From the NCBI GenBank assembly GCA_903885375.1, contig CAISIK010000168.1, positions 1 to 64,000 of the forward strand: 64,000 nt of DNA. The letters run 5' to 3'. The position numbers and the translations under genes were made by a program. Positions 1 to 8,913 of the stretch are shown here, one piece after another. Within the stretch, counting starts at the first letter, position 1; every line of letters starts with the position of its first letter. The notes under the pieces are model-generated. The model saw only the letters and a program-made list of their open reading frames with translations. It searched no databases and was not told the origin of the DNA. This stretch comes from an uncultured Pseudomonadota bacterium. GTDB taxonomy: Bacteria; Myxococcota_A; UBA796; SXON01.

Positions 1-1092
1 CACCGCGTCGAGCTTCTGCTGGTCGCCGCCGAACCCGAAGGCCACGACGAGGTCCTGGTCGAGGTCGGCGTCGAGGTCCACGAAGGCGGTGCCCCAGGAG
101 ATGAGGCTCTCGGGCGTGGCGGGGATGTCGGCTCCCATGGCCGCGGAGGCCTCGGCGAACTCGCCTCCCCCGAGGTTCACGAGCAGGCGCGGCGGGCCCA
201 CGTTGGTGATGAACAGGTCCACGAGCCCGTCCTGGTTGGCGTCGCCCACGGCCACGCCCATGCTGAACATGGTCAGGGTGGAGCCCGGGTCACCGCTGTC
301 GGTGAAGCGGCCGGTGCCGTCGTTGAGCAGGAGGTGGTTCGGCGTGATGTACGGGCCGGCGTCGTTGGCCGAGTAGAGGTCGATGTCGCCGTCGTCGTCG
401 GCATCGACGGCAGCCAGCGCGAAGGTGATGCCGATGGTGCCCACCTCGGGGAGCGCGTCGGGGACGAGCGTGAACGCCCCGCCGTCGTTGCGGTAGACGA
501 GGTTCGGATCGCCGGTGGCATCCCCGTGCACGATGTCGTCGAACGAGAGGCTGGCGCTCCCGGCCGCGAGGGCGAGGTCGAGGTCGCCATCCCCGTCGAG
601 GTCGGCGAGGGTGGGTGTGAAGGTGGCCCCGCCCGACCCGGCGATGGGGGTGGACGTGAAGCGCGCCAATCCGTCGTTGAGCAGCACGAGGTCCTCCGCG
701 CCCCAACGGGCGAAGACGGCGTCGAGATCACCGTCCCCATCCAGGTCGCCGAGGGCCACGCCCTCCGCCGCCGGGGGCGCGGCGCCGTCGACCGTGATCG
801 ATGCGTCGGCCACGAGCCCGCCCGCGCCATCGTTGCGGAGGCCCAGGGAACCGCCCGCGTAGGCGAGCAGCGCATCGAGCCAGCCATCGCCGTCCAGATC
901 ACCCAGCGCCACACCCGGCTGCGCCCCGGCCGCGAGCGAGCCCTGCGGGAGGTCCTCCTGCAGCCACTCGGCCGTGAGCGTGATCGCCGGAGCGTCGACG
1001 GGAAGGAGCGGGTCGAGGGCGGTGTCGGGCGCGACGGAATCGCCGGCGTCTTCGCATGCGCCGAGGAGCACGAGCAGGCCGACGAACCGCAT
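1..1092 (-). CDS. FG-GAP/VCBS repeat lipoprotein, C-terminus cut by window edge
   Basis: The frame is open from an ATG at 1092 down to base 1, giving 364 codons without a stop. The N-terminus reads MRFVGLLVLLGACED, a short lipoprotein signal with a lipobox ending at Cys13, followed by an Asp/Thr-rich linker. Then come repeated Asp-rich loops of the type GDLDGDGWLDA, the calcium-binding motif of FG-GAP/VCBS beta-propeller repeats. It closely resembles the two proteins at 2470-5645. It starts 8 bases after the HTTM gene and so likely shares its transcript. Probable location is the outer membrane or cell surface. The substrate or partner is unknown, and an ASPIC/UnbV end, expected from the paralogs, would lie outside the window. 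Confidence 0.85.
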   Translation of the reverse strand, partial: MRFVGLLVLLGACEDAGDSVAPDTALDPLLPVDAPAITLTAEWLQEDLPQGSLAAGAQPGVALGDLDGDGWLDALLAYAGGSLGLRNDGAGGLVADASITVDGAAPPAAEGVALGDLDGDGDLDAVFARWGAEDLVLLNDGLARFTSTPIAGSGGATFTPTLADLDGDGDLDLALAAGSASLSFDDIVHGDATGDPNLVYRNDGGAFTLVPDALPEVGTIGITFALAAVDADDDGDIDLYSANDAGPYITPNHLLLNDGTGRFTDSGDPGSTLTMFSMGVAVGDANQDGLVDLFITNVGPPRLLVNLGGGEFAEASAAMGADIPATPESLISWGTAFVDLDADLDQDLVVAFGFGGDQQKLDAV

Positions 1093-1100
1093 CCGATCTC

Positions 1101-1949
1101 CTATCGCCGCCACGCCCGCCAGAGCCGCTCGGCCGCGTCGGGGTGGAGGATCACCGGGTAGGCGCTCAGCACCGTGATCCCGAGGGTGCCGAGGTTCAGG
1201 ACGGACGAGACACCGACGTGGAAGCACAGGCCGGCCGCAACGATGGCCGGGTTGGTGGCGGCGAAGCCCACAAGGAGGGGGAATGACAGCTCGAAGGTGA
1301 TGGTGGCCAGCGAGAGCGCCGTGGTGAGCGCGGGCACCGCGGCGATGCGGGCGCCGAGGTCGGTGCCGCCCAGGTAGGGGTCGAGCAGCGCCTGCGCGAG
1401 GATGCTCCCATCGAGCCAGCCCGGCTCGCGGGAGACCTTGAGCCAGCCGGTCATCCCGTACATGGCCGACATCCAGAGGAGGAAGAACCAGCGCCCCACC
1501 GGGCTCCGCCGCCGGGCGGTGAGGTCGCGCTCGCCGATGGGGCCGAGGAGCAGCCCCACCGCGCACCAGCCCGCGATGCGCTCGGGCGCGTTGAGCTCCC
1601 AACCGAGTCCCGCGAAGAGTCCCAGCTCCGCGAGCATCCACAGGAGCAGGCCCGGCCGGGCCGCGCGACCGCCCCAGCCGAGGCCCGCGAGGCCCACGAA
1701 CACGGCCCCGCCAAGCAGCCAGGCGAGCGCAGGCGGGAGGAGCACGCGGTCGGAGAGGTGGAGGATCCCGGACCCGAAGTTCAGCTCGGGGTGCCGGAAG
1801 CTGTCGGCGATCTGGCGGACCTGCCGCGTGCCTTCGATGGCCTGGGCGGCGGCGAAGAGCCATCGTGCGGGCGTCCATCCGCCCGCCCAGGAGGGCGCGA
1901 ACGCGCCGAGGGCCGCCCGGCCGCGGCTCAAGACGGGTCCGCAGCGCAC
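1101..1949 (-). CDS. HTTM-domain (gamma-carboxylase-like) membrane protein
   Basis: About 282 residues with roughly six or seven hydrophobic segments. It includes the pattern AMYGMTGWLKVSREPGWLDG and a His-containing C-terminal helix (AAGLCFHVGVSSVLNLG), which recall the HTTM domain of vitamin-K-dependent gamma-carboxylase relatives. I chose GTG at 1949 because a GAGGAG lies upstream, although at a long 14-base spacing; a TTG at 1931 overlapping the preceding stop is the alternative. The start overlaps the end of the 162-residue gene and the FG-GAP lipoprotein follows 8 bases later, so three genes form one operon. Bacterial HTTM proteins have no firmly known reaction; carboxylation is only an analogy. 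Family assignment is fairly sure, function is not. Confidence 0.7.
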   Translation of the reverse strand: MRCGPVLSRGRAALGAFAPSWAGGWTPARWLFAAAQAIEGTRQVRQIADSFRHPELNFGSGILHLSDRVLLPPALAWLLGGAVFVGLAGLGWGGRAARPGLLLWMLAELGLFAGLGWELNAPERIAGWCAVGLLLGPIGERDLTARRRSPVGRWFFLLWMSAMYGMTGWLKVSREPGWLDGSILAQALLDPYLGGTDLGARIAAVPALTTALSLATITFELSFPLLVGFAATNPAIVAAGLCFHVGVSSVLNLGTLGITVLSAYPVILHPDAAERLWRAWRR

Positions 1950-2416
1950 GCGAAGCGGCCGAGCTCCTCGCGGACCGGTGGCGCTCCCGCGAGCTTGGGC
2001 ACCCGGTCCACCCAGAGGTGAACGGACTCGCCGCCGCCGTGCCGGCACAGATCGGCCGCGAGCCGCGCCACCCGCTGCGGATCGCTCGTGAAGCGCCTCC
2101 TCGCGTAGCCCGGGCCCTCCTCGCGGAGCGTCGGGTAGAACGCCTCGAGATCGACCGGCGCCGAGCGGCCCCCCGCCTCCATCTCGGCCCCCACCTTCGC
2201 CACCGTGGGCCGCGGCTCGTTGAACATGTGAAACTGGGCGGCCCAGAACCACGGCTGCACCGCCCCGACGGCCGGCGCGGGGGCGTAGCCCAGCTCGGCG
2301 AGCGACATGCGGTACCCGCCGAGCAGGTACAGCGCGGTGGCCGCAAGGAAGGCCACCGCAGCGCCTTGCGCCCACCCGGGCGGGTTGCGACGTCCGGGGG
2401 CGGGCAACGCGGCCAT
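1928..2416 (-). CDS. Small membrane-anchored protein paired with HTTM gene
   Basis: A 162-residue protein with one clear N-terminal hydrophobic helix (about residues 16-33, GAAVAFLAATALYLLGGY) followed by a soluble region. The soluble part contains PWFWAAQFHMFNEPRPTVAK and ends with two cysteines. I do not recognise a named domain. It resembles the soluble tail that some HTTM proteins carry after their membrane part, so it may be the split-off partner of the next gene, with which it overlaps by about 20 bases. It is the first gene of the minus-strand unit, and its start lies 53 bases from the divergent FG-GAP gene at 2470; promoters for both directions must fit there. Confidence 0.7.
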   Translation of the reverse strand: MAALPAPGRRNPPGWAQGAAVAFLAATALYLLGGYRMSLAELGYAPAPAVGAVQPWFWAAQFHMFNEPRPTVAKVGAEMEAGGRSAPVDLEAFYPTLREEGPGYARRRFTSDPQRVARLAADLCRHGGGESVHLWVDRVPKLAGAPPVREELGRFACAADPS

Positions 2417-2469
2417 GGGCCCATCCTATTGCCGCGCTCGGTCGCCGTCGCGCGTGCTACCCTGCCGGC

Positions 2470-4062
2470 ATGTGGTTGGTGGCCGCCCTCGCCTGTGCCC
2501 CCGAGCCGGGCGAGGAGAACGCGGAGAGCGCGGCGGACTCGGCCGGCCCCCCGGTGCCGCTCGAGGCCTGCGCCACGGAGCCCCTGCTCCAGCTGGTCGA
2601 CGAGTTCGATTCGAGCGAGCTGCCCGACCTCGAATCGCACGAGCGCACCCAGCAGGGCGTGGCCCTCGGCGACCTCGACGGCGATGGCTGGCTCGATGCG
2701 TTCATGGCCTACGGCGGCGGCTCGGCCATCTTCCTGAACGACGGCGCCGGCGTGCTCCGGCCCGCCCCGGGCGCTACCGCGGATGGCGGGCCGCTCCCCG
2801 TCGGCCGCGCCGTGGCCCTCGCCGACCTCGACGCCGACGGCGATCTCGACGTCTACGTCGGCCGCGATCGCGAGGCGCCGGGGCTCATCCTCACCAACGA
2901 GGGTGGGCTGGCGTTCACCGCGGCGGAGCTGCCCGACTCGGCGCAGGCCGCCGCCACCGGCGCCTTCGGCGACTTCGACGGCGATGGCGACCTCGACCTC
3001 TACGTGGCCGCCACCCGCACCGTGACCGACGCCACCGAGGTGATCGACGGCACCGTGCGCACCGGCGACGGCGACCGCCTCTTCCTCCAGGGCGCCGACG
3101 GCAGCTGGACCGACGAGACCGCCGCGCGCGTGCCGGCCGACACCAGCCACGGCTGGACCTTCCAGGGCGCCCCGCTCGACCACGACGGCGATGGCGACCT
3201 CGACCTCTACCTGGCCCACGACATGGGGGCCTACATCACCCCCAACGTGCTCCTCGAGAACGACGGCACCGGGCACTTCACGCGCGCCACCGACTGCGAC
3301 TGCGAGCTGGTGATGTTCGCGATGGGGGCGGCGGTGGGCGATGCGAACGCCGACGGTCGGCCCGACCTCTACCTCACCGACATCGGCGGCCCCGACCTGC
3401 TCCTGAACCTCGGCGACGGCACCTTCGCCGAGGCGGCCCAGGCCCTCGGCGCCGACATCCCCGCCGGCGAACAGAACCTTACCTCCTGGGGCGCCACCTT
3501 CGTCGACCTGAACCAGGACAGCTTCCCCGACCTCGCGGTCACCTTCGGACAGCTCGGGCAGCCCGACGTGATCGGCGACCTCGAGGGCATCGATCCCGCG
3601 TGGGTGGATGGGTCCGACCAGCGCAGCGTGCTCCTCACCGGCGGCCCCGACGGCCGCTTCACCCGCCGCACCGAGGCGTGGCCGGGCGCCGCGAACCAGC
3701 GGGCGGTCGCCGTGGGCGACCTCGACCGCGATGGCGATCCCGACCTCGTTGCGGTGGGCAAGTACTTCCTGCGGCAGTGGCGCACGGACGGCGCCTGCGG
3801 GCCCGGCGTGCGCGTGGTGCTCCACGGCCCCGGCCGGAACCCGCAGGCCATCGGCGCGCGGGTGGAGGTCTCGGTGAGCGGCAACCGGATCGTCCAGTGG
3901 GCGCTGCCCAGCACCACGGGCTCCTCGAACGCGCCGGAGCTGTACTTCGGCGTGGGCACGGAAGGGAGCTTCGACGGCGGTACGGTGACCTGGCCCGACG
4001 GCAGCATGACGACCTTCGGCGCCGCGAGGGCGGGCGCCACGGTCGAGGTCGGCGCCGAATGA
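2470..4062 (+). CDS. FG-GAP/ASPIC-UnbV repeat lipoprotein
   Basis: A 530-residue exported protein. It begins with a very short lipoprotein signal (MWLVAALAC, Cys9) and an acidic linker. At least six Asp-rich loops follow (for example GDLDGDGWLDAF, ADLDADGDLDVY, GDFDGDGDLDLY), typical of FG-GAP/VCBS beta-propeller blades that bind calcium. The last 90 residues carry the ASPIC/UnbV pattern: IGARVEVSVSG, a tryptophan, STTGSSNAPELYFGVG, then TVTWPDGSMTTF. This architecture is seen in CRTAC1-like proteins. Its stop overlaps the start of a close paralog by ATGA, so the two are translated together. It is divergent from the HTTM operon. The role is unknown; surface adhesion or calcium-dependent binding are guesses. 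Confidence 0.88.
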   Translation: MWLVAALACAPEPGEENAESAADSAGPPVPLEACATEPLLQLVDEFDSSELPDLESHERTQQGVALGDLDGDGWLDAFMAYGGGSAIFLNDGAGVLRPAPGATADGGPLPVGRAVALADLDADGDLDVYVGRDREAPGLILTNEGGLAFTAAELPDSAQAAATGAFGDFDGDGDLDLYVAATRTVTDATEVIDGTVRTGDGDRLFLQGADGSWTDETAARVPADTSHGWTFQGAPLDHDGDGDLDLYLAHDMGAYITPNVLLENDGTGHFTRATDCDCELVMFAMGAAVGDANADGRPDLYLTDIGGPDLLLNLGDGTFAEAAQALGADIPAGEQNLTSWGATFVDLNQDSFPDLAVTFGQLGQPDVIGDLEGIDPAWVDGSDQRSVLLTGGPDGRFTRRTEAWPGAANQRAVAVGDLDRDGDPDLVAVGKYFLRQWRTDGACGPGVRVVLHGPGRNPQAIGARVEVSVSGNRIVQWALPSTTGSSNAPELYFGVGTEGSFDGGTVTWPDGSMTTFGAARAGATVEVGAE

Positions 4063-5645
4063 CGCGCGCAGGGGTCCGGGGGTGGGCGCTCGCGGCCCTG
4101 GCGGCCGCCTGTGCGGAGGCGCCGGCCACCGACAGCGCCGCCGAGGTGGCGGCCCCGGACTGCCCCGCGCCGAGCTTCGTGTCGGCGGGCATGTGGCTCA
4201 ACGAGGAGCTGCCCACCGCGATCGTCCCCGTGGGGCGCGACCCCGGCGTGGGCGTGGGCGACCTCGACGGCGATGGCGACGACGACGTGCTCTACGGCTG
4301 GGCCGGCAACACCCAGCTCTTCCTCGGCGACGGGGCGGGCGGGCTCACCCTCGGCCCGCCGCTGGAGATCGACGGCGCGCCCGCCGACTTCTCGCGGGCG
4401 GTGGCCCTCTCGGACTTCGACGACGACGGTGATCTCGACGTGGTGCTCGGTCACGACTCGGCCGCCTCCGACCAGCTGCTCCTCAACGATGGCAGCGGCT
4501 TCCGCTACGACGCCTTCCCGCTCCCCGACTCGACCGAGACCACCTGGACCGCTTCGCTCGCCGACTTCGACGGCGACGGCCGCACCGACGTGTACACGGC
4601 CACCTACTCCGTCCCCTTCGACGTGGACCTGATCACCGGCGGCGAGGTGGTTGGCAGCGGGCACGCCTTCTGGTTCCAGCGGGATGCCGGTGCGTGGGAG
4701 CGCCAGCCGGTACCCGCGGAAGTCGACCCGGCCGTGAGCCTCCAGGGCAGCGTGATCGACGCCGACGGCGACGGTCGCCTCGACCTCTACATGGTCAACG
4801 ACTTCGGCCCCTACGTGCTCCCCAACCGCCTCCTCCACAACGATGGCGGAGGCCGGTTCTCGGTCGCAGGGGACTGCGCGTGCGACCTGTCGATCTACTC
4901 GATGGGCGGAGGCGTGGGCGACGCCGACGGCGACGGCTGGCCCGACCTCGTCGTGACCGACATCGGCTCCCCGCATCTCCTGCTCAACGACGGCACGGGC
5001 GCGTTCTACGACGCCGGCCAGCGACTGCTCCCCGCCACGCGGAGCGCCCAGCGCATGACCTCCTGGGGGACCGCCTTCGCAGACCTCGACCTCGATGGCG
5101 ACGACGACGTGGTGCTGGCCTACGGCTCGCTCGGCCCGAACGGCTCCCCCTCCATCGGCACCATCGCCAACACCGACCCCTCCTGGAGCGAGGAGGACGA
5201 CCAGTACTCCACCATCCTCGTGAACGGCGGGGAGGCCGGGTTCAGCCTCCTGCCCGAGGCGGCGTTCGACGAGCTGAGCCGATCCCGGGTGGTGGCGGTG
5301 GCCAACCTCGATGGGGATGCCCGCCCCGACCTCGTCGTAGCGGGACGCAAGCGCATCCAGGCCTGGCGGAACACGGGGGGCTGCGAGGAGGGTGTGGCCC
5401 TGCGGCTGCGCGGCCCCCCCGACTCGGCCGGGGCCTTCGGCGCGAGGGTGGAGGCCGAGGTGGCCGGGCGGGCTTCCACCCGCTGGTACCTCCCCTCGAC
5501 CACCGGATCGCAGTCCACGGACACCGTCTTCGTGGGGCTCGGCGGCGCGGCGAGCGCCGATCGCATCGTGGTGACCTGGCCGGACGGCGAGGTGACCACG
5601 GTGGAGGACGTTCCGGCCGGGCCGCTCCTGCTCGTGGAGGGGTGA
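4059..5645 (+). CDS. FG-GAP/ASPIC-UnbV repeat lipoprotein, tandem paralog
   Basis: A 528-residue paralog of the preceding protein. I placed the start at the ATG that overlaps the previous stop (ATGA), because it yields an export signal: MTRAGVRGWALAALAAAC, with the lipobox cysteine at 18. The body again has repeated DLDGDGDDDVL, DFDDDGDLDVV and DFDGDGRTDVY loops. The C-terminus holds the ASPIC/UnbV motif (FGARVEAEVAG, STTGSQSTDTVFVGLG, VTWPDGEVTTV). Three such proteins within 5.6 kb imply local duplication. The different inter-repeat sequences show the copies are not recent, which suggests distinct ligands or a mixed surface layer. Function is unknown. Confidence 0.88.
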   Translation: MTRAGVRGWALAALAAACAEAPATDSAAEVAAPDCPAPSFVSAGMWLNEELPTAIVPVGRDPGVGVGDLDGDGDDDVLYGWAGNTQLFLGDGAGGLTLGPPLEIDGAPADFSRAVALSDFDDDGDLDVVLGHDSAASDQLLLNDGSGFRYDAFPLPDSTETTWTASLADFDGDGRTDVYTATYSVPFDVDLITGGEVVGSGHAFWFQRDAGAWERQPVPAEVDPAVSLQGSVIDADGDGRLDLYMVNDFGPYVLPNRLLHNDGGGRFSVAGDCACDLSIYSMGGGVGDADGDGWPDLVVTDIGSPHLLLNDGTGAFYDAGQRLLPATRSAQRMTSWGTAFADLDLDGDDDVVLAYGSLGPNGSPSIGTIANTDPSWSEEDDQYSTILVNGGEAGFSLLPEAAFDELSRSRVVAVANLDGDARPDLVVAGRKRIQAWRNTGGCEEGVALRLRGPPDSAGAFGARVEAEVAGRASTRWYLPSTTGSQSTDTVFVGLGGAASADRIVVTWPDGEVTTVEDVPAGPLLLVEG

Positions 5646-5672
5646 CCGCCGCGCGCGAACGCCGCAGGATTC

Positions 5673-6473
5673 ATGCCGCGCGCGCCCCGTGCCGATCCGG
5701 AACCCATGGGCCTCCCTCACCTCGCCGACCGACTCATCGACGCCGTGATGCGCAGGGGCTCGCTCGGCGCGCTCCTCGCGGTCTCGGTGCTGGTGGCGGT
5801 GGCGCTCACGGAGGTCGTCTGCGTGGCGATGTCCCTCTGGCTCCGGGGCGAGGTGGCGTCGGACTACCTCCTCACCGGTGCCGTCGCTCCAATCGCGGTG
5901 GCGACCCCGATGCTGGCGCTGTTCGTGGTGATGGTGGGGCGGCTCCGGCGCGTCACCGCGGAGCTGGAACGGCTGAGCCGGCACGACCCGCTCACGCTCG
6001 CGCTCAACCGGCGCGCCTTCGACGAGGCCATCGCCCGGCAGGCCGCCTACGCCGGACGACACGGCACCACCTGGTCGCTGATGCTCTTCGACCTCGACGG
6101 GCTCAAGCAGATCAACGACCGCTGGGGCCACGGGCGCGGCGACACGGCCCTTCGCGCCACCGTCGCGGCGGTCGAACCCGCGCTGCGGGGCACCGACCAG
6201 CTCTTCCGGCTCGGCGGCGACGAGTTCGCGATCGTGCTTCCGGAAGCGGGGCTCGAGGGGGCCCTGATCCTCGCGGAGCGGCTCCTCGCGCTCGATGTGC
6301 GGGCCACCCACGACGTCCCCGTGGGGTTCTCGCTGGGGGTGGCCACGTACGAGCCCGATCGCTCGCTCGATGGCCTGATGGCGAGGGCGGACGCCGCCGT
6401 GTACGCCGCGAAGCGGGCCGGCGGCCGGCGCGTGGTGGCCGCGGCGGCCTCGCCGCTCGTGCCCGCGAACTGA
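5673..6473 (+). CDS. Membrane diguanylate cyclase (GGDEF)
   Basis: A 266-residue protein that should make cyclic di-GMP from two GTP at the inner membrane. Two hydrophobic helices (about residues 31-57 and 67-89) precede a complete GGDEF domain. This carries the metal-binding FDLDGLKQIND at about 139-149, the signature GGDEF at 181-185, and an inhibitory-site motif RGTD at 172-175, exactly five residues before the signature. An active enzyme with product feedback is therefore expected. There is no recognisable sensor domain beyond the short loop between the helices. The start is supported by AGGA 5 bases upstream of ATG 5673; a second ATG at 5706 is possible. It lies 27 bases after the FG-GAP gene. 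Confidence 0.92.
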   Translation: MPRAPRADPEPMGLPHLADRLIDAVMRRGSLGALLAVSVLVAVALTEVVCVAMSLWLRGEVASDYLLTGAVAPIAVATPMLALFVVMVGRLRRVTAELERLSRHDPLTLALNRRAFDEAIARQAAYAGRHGTTWSLMLFDLDGLKQINDRWGHGRGDTALRATVAAVEPALRGTDQLFRLGGDEFAIVLPEAGLEGALILAERLLALDVRATHDVPVGFSLGVATYEPDRSLDGLMARADAAVYAAKRAGGRRVVAAAASPLVPAN

Positions 6474-6489
6474 CGGCCCCAACCGCGCC

Positions 6490-6540
6490 GCAAACCGCAC
6501 CGGAAAGCGCCCGACCCCGATGCCGGTCGCGGCGGTTTGC
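6490..6540. repeat. Palindromic hairpin between convergent genes
   Basis: Perfect 9-base arms GCAAACCGC (6490-6498) and GCGGTTTGC (6532-6540) enclose a second, shorter pairing (ACCGG with CCGGT). It sits in the 79-base gap between the ends of the GGDEF gene and recQ. It could act as a two-way terminator, although no T-run follows, or be one of the intergenic palindromes seen elsewhere in the window. Confidence 0.6.
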
Positions 6541-6552
6541 CCCACCCCTCCC

Positions 6553-8865
6553 TCAGCCCCCGCACCAGCTCCGCACCGCTTCCAGCAGCGGCTGCCCGTA
6601 CTTTCGGAAGCGCTCGGGACCCATCCCGTGCACGTCCAACATCGCGGTGCGCGACACGGGACGCGCCACCGCGATGGCCTCGAGCGTGCGGTCGGGCGCC
6701 ACCACGTAGGCGGGCACGTCGGAGGCGCGCGCCACGCGGGCGCGCACATCGCGGAGGTGGGCGAGCAGGTCGGAGGCGCCGGGCGGGGGCGAGGTGGCCA
6801 GCGGCGCGGACATCGTGGCCTCGCCCAGCGGAAAGCACAGCCGAAAGTCGGGCGCCTGCTGCAGCATCACGGCCCGACCCAGCTCGGTGAGCTCGAGCAC
6901 GGCGTAGCGGGTTTCGCGCCCCTTCATCGTGCGGGTGACCTCGCGACGGCCCAGCGCGCCGCTCCGCAGCAGCTCGGCGATCACCGCCTCGACCTCGCGC
7001 TGGCCGAGCTGGGAGAGGATGCCGAAGGTGGAGAGGCGATCGAGGCCGAGGCCGCCCAGCGCGCCATCCCGCTGGCCGGTGAGCACCTTCGCCACCATCC
7101 CCGCGGCGTAGCCCTCCTTCATGCGGGCCACGCAGGCCAGCACCTTCCGCACGATGATCTCCTCGTCGGCCTTCAAGGGCCGCGGCGCGCTGCCGCCGCG
7201 CTTGCCGCTGCGACAGGCATCGCACGTGCCGCAGCGCTCCCACGGCGCCACCTCGCCGAAGTACTCGAGGATGTACCTACGGCGGCACTCGGCGCGCGCG
7301 AAGTCGACCATCGCCTGGAGCTTCTTCATCTCCCGGGCGCGACGCGCCCGCACCACCTCCTCGGTGATGGCGAGCGGTGCGCCGGGCTTCAAGAGCTCGA
7401 CGCCATCGGTGCGGGAGGGCTCCTCCCAGGCGAGCACACCCCGGGCACGGAGCGAGGTGAGCGCCGCGATGACGTGCGTCTGGTCGAGCTCGAGCTCCTC
7501 GGCGAGCCGATCGAGGAACACCGACACGCCCTGACCGGCATCGGGCTGCGCCTCCAGCCAGGCCCACACCTGCCCGCGCACGCCGGACTCCCGGCTCGGC
7601 CCCAGAATCCTCGCGATCCCCGGACGGTCGGTGGACCCCAGGCGACGGATCAGGCCTTCGCGCTGAAGCACGTACACGCAGCTCTGGGCAGCGCGCTCGT
7701 CGGCATCGTCGGGCAGGAGCGCCTGAAGCTCAGGGAGCGGCAGGTGGACGGGACCGCGCGTGGGGCCGGCGCCCCGATCGGACCGGGCGTTGAGCTCGTT
7801 CCAGACGGTGTGCACCCAGGCCGCCGGCGGGTGGCTGCCGGTGATGAAGAACTCGTGGATGCGCCGGTCCTGCTCGCGGAAGATGAGCGTGGCGCGGGCG
7901 GGCTTGCCATCGCGCCCCGCTCGCCCGATCTCCTGGTACCAGGCCTCCACGCTGCCGGGCAGGTCGTAGTGGATGACGGCGCGCACATCCTCCTTGTCGA
8001 TGCCCATGCCGAAGGCGTTCGTGGCCACCACGATCGGCGCCTTGCCGCGCATGAAGCGCTCCTGCACCGCTTGGCGCTCGGAGAGCTCGAGGCCCGCGTG
8101 GTACATCTGCGCCCCGGGGATGGCGCCGGCCGCGCGCTCCACGTTGCGACGGGTAGCGCAGTACACGAGCGCCGGCCCAGGGCTGGCGAGCGCGGCGGCG
8201 AGGGTGTCCTTCTCCTTCGGGCCCCGCGCCTCGATCACCTCGATGCGCAGGTTCGTACGGTCGAACCCCCGGATGAAGCGGCGCGCTTCCTGAAGGCCGA
8301 GCACCGCCATGATGTCGTCCTGCACCTCCGGCGTGGCCGTGGCCGTGAGCGCCACCGTGCGGGGGTACCCCAGCTCGCGGCGCACCTCGCCCAGTCGGAG
8401 GTAGTCCGGCCGGAAGTCGTGGCCCCACTGGCTGAGGCAGTGCGCCTCGTCGATCGCAAAAAGCCGCAGGTTGCAGGCCCGTAGCTCGGCCACGAAGTGC
8501 TCGGAGAAGCGCTCCGGCGCCACGTAGACGAGCTCGATCTCGCCTGCGCGCACCGCTGCCATGCGCGAGCGGCGCTCGGAGAGCTCGATGGAGCTGTTGA
8601 TCAACGTGGCCCGGATGCCCCGCGCGAGGAGGCCATCCACCTGGTCCTTCATGAGCGCGATGAGCGGGGAGACGACGACGGTGAGGCCGCCCCGCGCGAG
8701 CGCCGGCGCCTGGTAGCAGAGCGACTTGCCGGCCCCCGTGGGCATGACCACGAGCGCATCGCCGACCTCGGCCACGTGCTGCACGATCTCCCGCTGCCCC
8801 GCCCGGTACTCGGCGTGGCCGAAACGCTGGCGCAGGAGCAGATCGAGGTCGAGGGAGGCCGCCAC
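6553..8865 (-). CDS. recQ: ATP-dependent DNA helicase RecQ
   Basis: A 770-residue superfamily-2 helicase that unwinds DNA 3' to 5' in recombination and repair. All landmarks are present: the N-terminal [14 protein letters not shown] motif 0, Walker A MPTGAGKS (about 41-48), the DEAH box in [24 protein letters not shown], the motif V/VI region [18 protein letters not shown] and [11 protein letters not shown] zinc-binding [12 protein letters not shown]...CGTCDAC region and a C-terminal HRDC domain (about 690-765) follow. It is longer than the usual 600-residue RecQ because of an insert of about 120 residues between the helicase core and the zinc region that looks like a winged-helix stretch. 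The name is well supported. Transcription is separate from the convergent GGDEF gene. Confidence 0.95.
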   Translation of the reverse strand: MAASLDLDLLLRQRFGHAEYRAGQREIVQHVAEVGDALVVMPTGAGKSLCYQAPALARGGLTVVVSPLIALMKDQVDGLLARGIRATLINSSIELSERRSRMAAVRAGEIELVYVAPERFSEHFVAELRACNLRLFAIDEAHCLSQWGHDFRPDYLRLGEVRRELGYPRTVALTATATPEVQDDIMAVLGLQEARRFIRGFDRTNLRIEVIEARGPKEKDTLAAALASPGPALVYCATRRNVERAAGAIPGAQMYHAGLELSERQAVQERFMRGKAPIVVATNAFGMGIDKEDVRAVIHYDLPGSVEAWYQEIGRAGRDGKPARATLIFREQDRRIHEFFITGSHPPAAWVHTVWNELNARSDRGAGPTRGPVHLPLPELQALLPDDADERAAQSCVYVLQREGLIRRLGSTDRPGIARILGPSRESGVRGQVWAWLEAQPDAGQGVSVFLDRLAEELELDQTHVIAALTSLRARGVLAWEEPSRTDGVELLKPGAPLAITEEVVRARRAREMKKLQAMVDFARAECRRRYILEYFGEVAPWERCGTCDACRSGKRGGSAPRPLKADEEIIVRKVLACVARMKEGYAAGMVAKVLTGQRDGALGGLGLDRLSTFGILSQLGQREVEAVIAELLRSGALGRREVTRTMKGRETRYAVLELTELGRAVMLQQAPDFRLCFPLGEATMSAPLATSPPPGASDLLAHLRDVRARVARASDVPAYVVAPDRTLEAIAVARPVSRTAMLDVHGMGPERFRKYGQPLLEAVRSWCGG

Positions 8866-8888
8866 GGCGGAGAGCTAAGCGCTCGCGA

Positions 8889-8913
8889 TCGGGGCGCAAG
8901 GGCGCCGCCCCGA
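8889..8913. repeat. Short inverted repeat in recQ-paiB gap
   Basis: The 8-base arms TCGGGGCG (8889-8896) and CGCCCCGA (8906-8913) lie directly after the stop of the PaiB-like gene and 24 bases before the recQ start, in their shared direction. There is no T-run, so it may be a weak terminator, a control hairpin or chance in GC-rich DNA. Confidence 0.4.

Noticed and set aside
2600..5300. Short tandem repeats of GACCTCGACGGCGATGGC type
   Set aside because: These encode the Asp-rich FG-GAP loops; they are protein repeats, not DNA repeats or a CRISPR array.
3369..6749. A minus-strand open frame of more than 1,100 codons opposite the FG-GAP and GGDEF genes
   Set aside because: It is the antisense of three well-supported genes; its low-complexity His/Gly/Arg content is typical of mirrored GC-rich codons.
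8889..8913. Terminator between the PaiB-like gene and recQ
   Set aside because: The hairpin exists but no T-run follows in the direction of transcription, so I list it only as an inverted repeat.
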